Source: JAPXSY01 sp034003585 (lineage in GTDB: Bacteria > Verrucomicrobiota > Kiritimatiellia > RFP12 > UBA1067). From it: a stretch of 5,386 nt of DNA. The notes under the pieces are model-generated. The model worked only from the letters and a program-made list of their open reading frames with translations. It searched no databases and was not told the DNA's origin. The position numbers and the translations under genes were made by a program. This document shows positions 1 to 5,386 of this stretch, in pieces. Location of the stretch: NCBI GenBank assembly GCA_034003585.1, contig JAVEYH010000172.1, positions 1-5,386 of the forward strand, given 5' to 3'. How positions within the stretch are numbered: the first letter of the stretch is position 1; each line of letters starts with the position of its first letter.

Positions 1-1753
1 CCTCGATGCGGCGCCAGCCGGGACCGCCCGCGCGGATCCTGGTGCAGAACCGGGCCAGCAGATCCTGGCTTTCGGGCGGGGTCAGATAGGTCACGGTGAT
101 CCAGCCTGCGGTGGTGAGCAGGATGCCGATCACCAGTTTCCAAGCGCTGTAATCCATGACGGTAAAGAATCCGGCGCGTTCCATGGCCGCATCCAGGCCG
201 AGCGGCGCGGCACCCCACTGGAAGAAGCAGGCCACCGCGAAAGAGATCAGCATGGCCGAGATCTCGCTCCAGGCGTTGATGCGCCACCAGAACCAGCGCA
301 GGATATAAAGCAGGCCGGTCCCGGCGCCGATCTGCAGCAGGATGTCGAATGAGTCCTTGGCGTTGCGCATCCAGAGCGCGACCAGTCCGGAGAGCGCGAG
401 AAGCGTCAGCATGGTGACGCGGCCCATGGCGACCGCCTGCCGGGGCGTGCTCTTCGGGTTGATAAAGCGGGAGTAGAAGTCCTGCACCACATACGAGGAA
501 CCCCAGTTCAGGTGCGTGGCGATGGTGGACATATAGGCGGCGATCAGCGAGGCCACGATCAGTCCCAGCCACCCTTTGGGCATGGTGGAGATCATACCCG
601 GATAGGCGATATCATTGCGCAGGAACTGGTCATCGACTTTGGGGAACGCCCGGGCGAGACTGCCCACGCCAGCGGCATCCGCCTTGGCCTGCCGTACCTG
701 TTCCCTCTCGGTTTCGGGCATCTGCGTTTTAGCCGTGGCGTATTGTTCGGCCAGCGCCGGATGGTTTTCAAGCCAGCGCGCGGCGGCCGCCTGTTCCGCA
801 GGAGGCGTGACGGGAAACTGCACGAGCGAGACGAGGGCCACGATGATCCAGGGCCAGGGGCGCACCGCATAGTGCAGGAAGTTGAACAGCAGGGTCGCGC
901 CCACCGCGTTCTTCTCATCCTTGGCCGAGAGCATGCGCTGCGCGATGTATCCGCCGCCGCCGGGTTCCGCGCCGGGGTACCAGACATTCCACCACTGCAC
1001 CGCGATCGGCAGGATCAGTACGGTCATCAGGGTCGAAAGCCCGCCCGCGCCGGACGGGAACATCGACATGCGCGTCTGCACGTCCGGCTGCGAGAAGAGT
1101 TGCGTCAGCGAGGTGATGCCTCCCACGTCGGCGGAGTTGACGGCATAAACCGCGGCGAAAACCGCGCCGACCATGGCGATCGAATACTGGTAGAAGTCGG
1201 CCCAGATCGAACCGGTGAGTCCGCCGAGGGTCGCATAGATTCCCACGCCGGCCGAGGCATAGAGCAGGGTGGCGACCGGCGAGAGGCCGAACATCACCTG
1301 TCCGATCTTGATGGCCGCCAGCGAGACCGTGGCCATGATCATGATGTTAAAGAAAACGCCCAGATACAGGGCGCGGAACCCGCGCAGCAGGGCCGCGGGT
1401 CTGCCGCTGTAGCGGATCTCGTAAAAACCCAGGTCGGTGTCCAGCGCGGAACGGCGCCAGAGTTTGGCGTAGACGAAGACGGTCAGCATGCCGGTCAACA
1501 GAAAAGCCCACCAGGCCCAGTTGCCCGCGACGCCCTGCGTCCGCACGATGTCGGTTACGAGATTCGGCGTGTCGCACGAGAAGGTGCAGGCCACCATGGA
1601 GACCCCCAGCAGCCACCAGGGCATGGAGCGTCCGGAGAGGAAAAAATCGGCCGCGCTCCGGCTGGAACGGCGCGCGGCGGCGGAGCCGATAGCGATCACG
1701 GAGAAGAGGAAGCCGAAGATGATGACGGCGTCCAGCGTCGAGATTTTCAACAT
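1..1753 (-). CDS. Sodium:solute symporter (SSS family), C-terminus cut by window edge
   Basis: An inner-membrane secondary transporter that should couple Na+ entry to uptake of an organic solute; the substrate cannot be read from sequence. The frame is open from ATG at 1753 to base 1, giving 584 residues without a stop. Hydrophobic helices run through most of it: about 7-25, 46-66, 76-97, 128-150, 157-178, 188-206, 238-257, 283-312, 394-422, 442-461, 467-487, 497-515 and 537-557. SSS hallmarks are the TM1-type stretch GRSMPWWLLGVSMVAC (41-56), GGYIAQRMLSAKDEKNA (268-283, the usual 'QR.LSAK' loop), and AAYMSTIATHLN (405-416). In the last, S409/T410 align by eye with the Ser-Ser pair of the vSGLT Na2 sodium site, which suggests sodium coupling is kept. 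A hydrophilic insert of roughly 65 residues (313-380) precedes that helix. The start is supported by a Shine-Dalgarno at 1760-1766. It follows the exported-protein gene at 1816-2679 on the same strand. Only a short C-terminal tail should be missing. Confidence 0.95.
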   Translation of the reverse strand, partial: MLKISTLDAVIIFGFLFSVIAIGSAAARRSSRSAADFFLSGRSMPWWLLGVSMVACTFSCDTPNLVTDIVRTQGVAGNWAWWAFLLTGMLTVFVYAKLWRRSALDTDLGFYEIRYSGRPAALLRGFRALYLGVFFNIMIMATVSLAAIKIGQVMFGLSPVATLLYASAGVGIYATLGGLTGSIWADFYQYSIAMVGAVFAAVYAVNSADVGGITSLTQLFSQPDVQTRMSMFPSGAGGLSTLMTVLILPIAVQWWNVWYPGAEPGGGGYIAQRMLSAKDEKNAVGATLLFNFLHYAVRPWPWIIVALVSLVQFPVTPPAEQAAAARWLENHPALAEQYATAKTQMPETEREQVRQAKADAAGVGSLARAFPKVDDQFLRNDIAYPGMISTMPKGWLGLIVASLIAAYMSTIATHLNWGSSYVVQDFYSRFINPKSTPRQAVAMGRVTMLTLLALSGLVALWMRNAKDSFDILLQIGAGTGLLYILRWFWWRINAWSEISAMLISFAVACFFQWGAAPLGLDAAMERAGFFTVMDYSAWKLVIGILLTTAGWITVTYLTPPESQDLLARFCTRIRAGGPGWRRIE

Positions 1754-1815
1754 AGGTTCTTCCTTTCACACTCCGGTTGTCCGGAAAAGCATGTCCCGCC
1801 TACCCGGCGGCCCGT
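1754..1815 (-). other. Short intergenic gap, possible operon junction
   Basis: The 62 bases separate the stop of the exported-protein gene from the symporter start. A 5-bp inverted repeat (1796-1800 with 1806-1810, loop of 5) is the only hairpin seen. It has no U-rich tail, so no intrinsic terminator is evident and read-through into the symporter is plausible. No convincing -35/-10 pair was seen. Co-transcription is an inference. Confidence 0.4.
1759..1767 (-). promoter_or_regulatory. Ribosome binding site of the symporter
   Basis: Read on the minus strand, GAAAGGAAG precedes the ATG at 1753, with the AGGA core about 8 bases upstream. It fixes the start of the symporter and shows that this genome uses Shine-Dalgarno initiation for at least some genes. 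Confidence 0.75.
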
Positions 1816-2679
1816 TCACGAAACATCCGGCGGAATCAGGTCCGCGACTTTCGCCCGAACCGCCTCGCGCTCGCGTTCCAGCTTCCGCAGCGCGGGATCC
1901 TCCGCCGGAGCGGTGGCGGGGTGGGTTTGATTCCACTCCGTGAAAGCGGTAGCGGTTCGGCTCACCTCGCTTTGAAGACGCACCTGTTCGTATTTGAGCG
2001 CGCGCAGGGCGTCCAAAACTTTGACCTTGCGCGCGCCGGTGCATGTCTGCGCCTCCGCTTCAAGCCGGTCGGCTTGGGCGAGGCTCGCCTGGTAGGCCTC
2101 CCGGGCTTGACGCGCGGCAAGGAAGTGGGGGTTTGCCGCATGGGTCTTTTCCGCCAGCGTCGCCTTATGCGCGGCGATCCTGCCGGTGAGCAGGAAAAAG
2201 GCGTGCAGATTCCCGACAATCGCGGGGTCCACGGTTTCGGGGTCCCCCTCATAGGTGGCGGTTTCCGTGCAGTCGAGCAGGCAGGGTTCGTCCCACGCAT
2301 GGTCGCGGCGCAACCGGCTTAACAGCATCGGGTTCTTGGACGAGGCCTTGACGTCGGAATAGCGGAACAGCGTGCCGCCCGGCACGGTGCCAAGACGCTT
2401 GCCGGCCGGCGAATAGTACGAGGTTTCGCGTTTCGTGAATCCCCAGCCGTTTTTCGGCCCCAGAAACGCCACGCGTGTGACCCGGTTTCGCGAGGCGGCG
2501 GTCTGCGTCACGGCTTCGGCAGCGGAAGCGGTCGGCCCGTTGCCGTCGGCCCGCCGCAACGCGGGCGGAGCGGTCAACCGCTGCGGGTTCCGGACGGAAC
2601 GTCTCACCTCTGCCGTTCCGGACAGGGTTATGCCGATGAGGCAGAGGCTGAACCAAACGTTGTGCGGGAGAAGTCGCAT
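1816..2679 (-). CDS. Predicted exported protein with SH3-like segment and C-terminal coiled coil
   Basis: I do not recognise a named family. From the chosen ATG at 2679 the product is 287 residues. Residues 1-23 look like a Sec signal peptide: basic start MRLLPHN, hydrophobic core WFSLCLIGITLSG, and a likely cut after GTA. There is no lipobox cysteine. Residues 24-66 are a low-complexity Ala/Arg/Pro linker. Residues about 67-145 look beta-rich and SH3-like, with YYSPAGKRLGTVPGGTLFRY (88-107) resembling bacterial SH3 folds, and Cys133 and Cys138 could form a disulfide. Residues about 153-255 and 263-282 are helical and rich in Ala, Glu, Gln, Arg and Leu, suggesting a coiled coil. A periplasmic scaffold or binding role is only a guess. 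The start is uncertain: in-frame ATGs also lie at 2715 and 2727, and none has a strong ribosome site. The 2679 start is preferred because it puts the signal peptide at the N-terminus. The frame stays open further upstream to 2973, but that part is antisense to the small plus-strand gene and reads as non-coding. The symporter lies 62 bases downstream on the same strand. Confidence 0.8.
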   Translation of the reverse strand: MRLLPHNVWFSLCLIGITLSGTAEVRRSVRNPQRLTAPPALRRADGNGPTASAAEAVTQTAASRNRVTRVAFLGPKNGWGFTKRETSYYSPAGKRLGTVPGGTLFRYSDVKASSKNPMLLSRLRRDHAWDEPCLLDCTETATYEGDPETVDPAIVGNLHAFFLLTGRIAAHKATLAEKTHAANPHFLAARQAREAYQASLAQADRLEAEAQTCTGARKVKVLDALRALKYEQVRLQSEVSRTATAFTEWNQTHPATAPAEDPALRKLEREREAVRAKVADLIPPDVS

Positions 2680-2738
2680 ATCAGGCCGATCAAACACTGG
2701 CAAAGAGTGAACCATATTCGGTCCCATGTTCCAAGCAG

Positions 2739-2759
2739 GTTTTTCGCCGGGTGAAAAAC
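2739..2759. repeat. Perfect inverted repeat, possible operator
   Basis: GTTTTTC at 2739-2745 is matched by GAAAAAC at 2753-2759 across a 7-base GC-rich spacer. On the plus strand the stem can extend inward by two pairs (one G-U) to leave a CGG loop. It has no adjacent T-run and sits between divergent start codons, so a regulator-binding site is more likely than a terminator. No known operator was recognised. Confidence 0.45.
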
Positions 2760-2773
2760 GCGCGGGAAAACAG

Positions 2774-2802
2774 TTGCCGCGTTTGCTGGATACACGTATG
2801 GT
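2774..2802 (+). promoter_or_regulatory. Possible sigma70-type promoter for the small membrane-protein gene
   Basis: TTGCCG (2774-2779) and TATGGT (2797-2802) each match the sigma70 consensus at 4 of 6 positions and are separated by exactly 17 bases. Transcription would begin about 7 bases beyond the -10 box, which is at or next to the ATG at 2809. That agrees with the lack of a Shine-Dalgarno there. The prediction is by eye. Confidence 0.35.
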
Positions 2803-2808
2803 AATCCC

Positions 2809-2982
2809 ATGCTGCGGGAAAACAAGGGGACGCGACCGGAAACGCGTTTTGCGCGCGGGGTGCGGGCATTGCGGAAACACAACCCGGGACTGACCGAGCG
2901 GGAGCGGGCGACGTTGTGGCTGGTGATCGCCCTGTTCGCCTTGGGTGCGGTTGTGCGCTGGTTCCGCATGCAAGGCGGTTGA
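2809..2982 (+). CDS. Small single-span membrane protein (57 residues)
   Basis: The ATG at 2809 opens a 57-codon frame ending in TGA at 2980-2982. The N-terminal half (1-35) is strongly basic, with 10 Arg and 2 Lys, and ends in the helix-start-like motif NPGLTERERA (25-34). One hydrophobic segment follows, LWLVIALFALGAVV (36-49), capped by RWFRMQGG. The layout predicts an inner-membrane protein with a cytoplasmic basic N-terminus. The 'LTERER..LWLVIALFALGAVVRW' stretch recalls the membrane anchor at the start of ComEA-like helix-hairpin-helix proteins, but no such domain follows, so it may be a stand-alone anchor or a remnant. Codons mostly end in G or C, as in the neighbouring genes, which supports real coding. 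No Shine-Dalgarno is visible; an in-frame stop at 2752-2754 limits the start. It is convergent with the large gene to the right and divergent from the gene to the left. Function unknown. Confidence 0.62.
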   Translation: MLRENKGTRPETRFARGVRALRKHNPGLTERERATLWLVIALFALGAVVRWFRMQGG

Positions 2983-3003
2983 GGGAAGGGGTGCCCTTCC
3001 CTC
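2981..3003. terminator. Perfect 10-bp hairpin between convergent genes
   Basis: GAGGGAAGGG (2981-2990) pairs perfectly with CCCTTCCCTC (2994-3003) around a 3-base loop. The left arm starts inside the TGA stop of the small membrane-protein gene, and the hairpin lies 44-66 bases beyond the stop of the large minus-strand gene. Its place suggests a shared two-way terminator. Neither side has a T-run, so it is not a textbook intrinsic terminator; it may act with Rho or protect 3' ends. Confidence 0.65.
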
Positions 3004-3046
3004 TCATGGTGTGTCCCCCTGAAGGAGGCAGGATGCGCGTGTCGGA

Positions 3047-5386
3047 CTACGGTTCCGGCGGCGTGTTCACCAGCGGCAGGACTCCGATATTGGGGTGTTG
3101 CTCTTCGATCACCCAGCGGAAGAAGGCTTGAGCCGGACTCCAGTACGGGAAACTGTAGACATACGGGTTGGGCAGCAGAATCCGGCACTGGTGGTTCGTG
3201 TCGAACGAATCCGGCATCAGCGCGTACTGCGCGGCGATCCGCCAGTCGGGGGTCGTCAGCGACGGCGTCATTTCCAGTTTCATGACCGCCTCGCTCAACA
3301 GGTAGGGACAGTTCTGGCCGTTGACGGCCAGCGAGACCGTCACATAGTAATTTGTCTCGGTGTCGCGCGTGAAACGGACAATACTGCCATCCACACGGTT
3401 GGTCACGGTCGGATCCGCATCGAGCCAATACAGTTCGGTGAGGGACATCAGACGTCCGTTACCGAAGAAATAACTCGATGCCAGCGGATTGTCGCCGAAT
3501 CCGAGCAGCCAGTTCAGCATATCCTCGTTCAGTCCGAGCTCGGCGATATCCTGGCGCAAGGCGAAATGGGCCTCGACGGTCAGGTCCGCGGCAACATTGG
3601 TGAGCGGCAGCAGATAGTCCCGCAGGCCTTCTCCGGACGGAAGTTGCTCCACCTGATTGACCTTAACGGAATAGAGACGGTACCAGTCATCGGCCTGATA
3701 CAGGATATTGGTGTCCGCGCCGACCCGCATGCGGAAAGCGTTGTATTGCGTGCGCAGGCCATTCTGCGTGCCGCTCAGCGCGTTGAGTGTGGACGTGATC
3801 CAGATGTTGGAGATGCCCAATTCGGGGAAGTCGACGCTTTGGCCGGGATTCAGTCCGCCGGGGGTCCAATACAGGGGGAACGTCCAGTCCGCGCGCGTGA
3901 CGCCGGTGCCGTTGGTGACGTTGAGGGAGCCGCCGTAGGTCTCCTGTCCGACATACACGAACTGCTGTTCCGGATCTTCCGCCGCCCAGAGTTCACCGTC
4001 GAAATCCGGTCCGGAGCCCTGGCTCGGGTCATCATACGCGATGACGTGCTCGTACATGCCCATGGGGCGTTTCAGGCGCAATCCGCCCGCGTAAACACAG
4101 GGGATGTACCAGTAGAAACCGGCATCCCCGTAATCGAGCTTCGGTAACGGCACCGTTCCGGCCTGCGGGAATTTCTCGCCGATCACGAAGAAAGCGTAGC
4201 CGTTGGTCACCGCCGCCTGTTCGGGCAGTCCTTCGGGCAGGGTGATGGTGTGGGTACCCCAGGCGGAGACCAGGTCGAGACTCCAGCCCGCGAGATCGAC
4301 CCCGGCAGGCACGGCGATTTCGATGTACGGATTGTCATAGAATCCGGGTTGGGGCACACCGTTCTCCTCCACATATTCCAGCGCGTTCACCTCGTTGATC
4401 CACACCGTCTTGCGGGGCACACCGTACACGATGTAATAGGGGGACCACCCTTGTGAAGCGTAGACCGCGTTGAAGTCCACAGGGAAGTACCAAGGCGGAT
4501 TCACAAACGTTTCCTGTCCCGTGGTCAGGGGAATCCCGCCCAAATAGGTGGCGCGCACGCGGTACTGCACGATCGTGTCGCTGTCCTGCATGGGGATGTC
4601 CTGGGACGGGAGGGTGCGATAGGTTGTCGAATTGCCCACTTGCTCCATGGGAAGCGTCACCACCTGCGCCGCCGGCCAGTTCCCGATGCCCCAGACATTG
4701 GTGCCGATATAATAATCGACAAACATCTGGATGTTCGAAGGCGAGAGCTGGATGTTCACCAGCTCCGCCTGGATGCCCACGTGATCCGTGTTGATCGGCT
4801 GGTGCTGGTCCAGTTCATACGAATCGCCGTTCCGGCAGAGCACCTGCACATTGTCGATGTCGAAACCCGGAAAGACCGGTTCGGTCACCACGATGTCCTC
4901 GATACAGGCACGCTGGCCGCCCAGCGGGGAAATGAACTTGATCGCATCGTAATCGCGTCCGTCAACCGGTTTGACAGTGAACGTTTCGTAAAACCGGTTC
5001 GTGATCTGGGTGAAGGCGGCGATCTCGAACCAGAGGTTTGTGGGCGCATTCCACCCGTTGGTGGTCGCGTAAACGTAAAGGCTTGACGGGAGGGTGTTGG
5101 TATAGGCGCGCGCCTGGAAGGCGAGTTCGCCCAGGCCGCGGGGCAGAACCGGGGATTGCACGAACGGCACATCCCGGTCCTGAACGGGCTCCGTATCCTG
5201 CGTGGTGCTGTTGTTCAGCAAACAGGCTTCCTCGCCGTCCAGCATGATCCGCTGTTTGTCGGTTTGGGTCACCTTCACATTGTACGCGCGCCAGGAGGTG
5301 GACTGAACAACGGGCTCTTCCCAGGCGCGCACATTGTCAATCTCGACCCAGGCGTTGGAATACCCGCCGCTACGGTCATTGATCAC
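3047..5386 (-). CDS. Large exported multidomain protein with a lamin-tail domain, N-terminus beyond window
   Basis: The 779 visible residues end at TAG (3047-3049); the frame is still open at base 5386, so the true start and signal peptide are outside. The GTG at the edge is probably internal, because the text opens in the last strands of a beta-sandwich (NAWVEIDNVRAWEEP, 11-25). A second similar sandwich seems to span about 31-171, closing with ACIEDIVVTEP. Residues about 172-325 form a further beta-rich, Ig-like region. Residues about 327-453 resemble a lamin-tail domain (WINEVNALEY, YIEIAVPAGVDLAGWSL, GYAFFVIGE), and the following extension closes with the typical WTPGGLNPGQ linker (507-516). 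Residues about 520-610 are again beta-rich. A short helical stretch, LNEDMLNWLLGFGD (619-632), and SLTELYWLDADPT (648-660) recall spacer motifs before a final beta domain that ends NTPPEP. Asn, Thr, Tyr and aromatic content suits an extracellular protein. No C-terminal membrane anchor, LPXTG or PEP-CTERM signal is seen. A surface or matrix role is inferred; no enzyme motif was recognised. Confidence 0.92.
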   Translation of the reverse strand: MINDRSGGYSNAWVEIDNVRAWEEPVVQSTSWRAYNVKVTQTDKQRIMLDGEEACLLNNSTTQDTEPVQDRDVPFVQSPVLPRGLGELAFQARAYTNTLPSSLYVYATTNGWNAPTNLWFEIAAFTQITNRFYETFTVKPVDGRDYDAIKFISPLGGQRACIEDIVVTEPVFPGFDIDNVQVLCRNGDSYELDQHQPINTDHVGIQAELVNIQLSPSNIQMFVDYYIGTNVWGIGNWPAAQVVTLPMEQVGNSTTYRTLPSQDIPMQDSDTIVQYRVRATYLGGIPLTTGQETFVNPPWYFPVDFNAVYASQGWSPYYIVYGVPRKTVWINEVNALEYVEENGVPQPGFYDNPYIEIAVPAGVDLAGWSLDLVSAWGTHTITLPEGLPEQAAVTNGYAFFVIGEKFPQAGTVPLPKLDYGDAGFYWYIPCVYAGGLRLKRPMGMYEHVIAYDDPSQGSGPDFDGELWAAEDPEQQFVYVGQETYGGSLNVTNGTGVTRADWTFPLYWTPGGLNPGQSVDFPELGISNIWITSTLNALSGTQNGLRTQYNAFRMRVGADTNILYQADDWYRLYSVKVNQVEQLPSGEGLRDYLLPLTNVAADLTVEAHFALRQDIAELGLNEDMLNWLLGFGDNPLASSYFFGNGRLMSLTELYWLDADPTVTNRVDGSIVRFTRDTETNYYVTVSLAVNGQNCPYLLSEAVMKLEMTPSLTTPDWRIAAQYALMPDSFDTNHQCRILLPNPYVYSFPYWSPAQAFFRWVIEEQHPNIGVLPLVNTPPEP

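Larger units (their letters stand above)
2680..2808. other. Divergent intergenic region
   Basis: These 129 bases lie between the start of the minus-strand exported-protein gene and the start of the plus-strand small membrane-protein gene, so promoters for both should be here. It is more AT-rich than the surrounding coding DNA. It contains a perfect inverted repeat (2739-2759), one copy of an 11-base direct repeat, and a possible sigma70-type promoter for the plus-strand gene. A TATGGT hexamer on the minus strand (2711-2716) could be a -10 box for the exported protein, giving a leader of about 25 bases to 2679, but no good -35 box accompanies it. Confidence 0.6.

Noticed and set aside
1796..1810. 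CCGCC/GGCGG hairpin between the exported protein and symporter genes
   Set aside because: The stem is only 5 bp and has no U-tract, which is too weak to call a terminator in GC-rich DNA.
512..1930. Open frame of 472 codons on the plus strand
   Set aside because: It is antisense to the symporter and rich in Arg, Gly, His and Asp with no domain. High GC at third positions of the real gene keeps this frame free of stops. The minus-strand reading shows full SSS motifs.
2680..2973. Upstream extension of the exported-protein frame to an ATG at 2973
   Set aside because: The added residues are Arg/Pro/His-rich, antisense to the 57-codon gene, and would bury the signal peptide in the middle of the protein.
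3022..3131. Perfect AAGGAGG on the plus strand four bases before an ATG at 3033, opening a 32-codon frame
   Set aside because: The frame is almost wholly antisense to the C-terminus of the large gene, the spacing is short and the peptide has no features. The ribosome-site match is probably chance.
2628..3428. Open frame of 266 codons on the minus strand spanning the intergenic region
   Set aside because: It overlaps the ends of two better genes in another frame, crosses the hairpin, and has Arg/Pro-rich composition typical of a shadow frame.
3095..4147. Open frame of 350 codons on the plus strand
   Set aside because: Antisense to the lamin-tail protein, with low-quality Arg/Val/Gly-rich text and no recognisable domain.
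5384..5386. GTG at the right edge as the start of the large protein
   Set aside because: The following residues look like the end of a beta-sandwich, not a signal peptide, so the gene almost certainly continues past the window.
1..5386. Search for CRISPR arrays, tRNA or rRNA genes, insertion sequences and phage genes
   Set aside because: No regularly spaced repeats, tRNA-like cloverleaf, transposase motifs or terminal inverted repeats were seen on reading both strands.

Overview
The window is a GC-rich piece of bacterial chromosome carrying four genes. Two are complete (a 287-codon gene and a 57-codon gene) and two run off the window ends. Gene content points to the PVC superphylum, most likely Kiritimatiellota or a close Verrucomicrobia-like lineage. 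The reasons are a sodium:solute symporter with a long soluble insert of the kind seen in planctomycete and verrucomicrobial homologues, and a very large secreted beta-sandwich protein with a lamin-tail domain ending in a 'TPGGLNPGQ' linker. This assignment comes from recognising family style and was not tested by a search.

Layout from left to right. Bases 1-1753 (minus strand) hold all but the last part of an SSS-family Na+/solute symporter. A 62-base gap with a good Shine-Dalgarno separates it from the gene upstream on the same strand. That gene (1816-2679, minus) encodes a predicted exported protein with an SH3-like N-terminal half and a helical, coiled-coil-like C-terminal half. Bases 2680-2808 are a divergent intergenic region with a perfect 7+7 inverted repeat and a plausible promoter pointing right. 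Bases 2809-2982 (plus) encode a 57-residue, positively charged, single-span membrane protein. Its stop codon runs into a perfect 10-bp hairpin (2981-3003) that lies between convergent genes. Bases 3047-5386 (minus) are the C-terminal 779 residues of a large exported multidomain protein whose start lies beyond the right edge.

Functional links are weak. The exported coiled-coil protein and the symporter may be co-transcribed (same strand, 62 bases, no convincing terminator between them). The small membrane protein stands alone between two minus-strand units. The large surface protein appears to end its own transcription unit at the shared hairpin. No RNA gene, mobile element, CRISPR array or phage gene was seen. 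The most novel items are the tiny membrane-protein gene with its possibly leaderless promoter, the unassigned exported SH3/coiled-coil protein, and the large lamin-tail protein; none amounts to a clear new system from this window alone.
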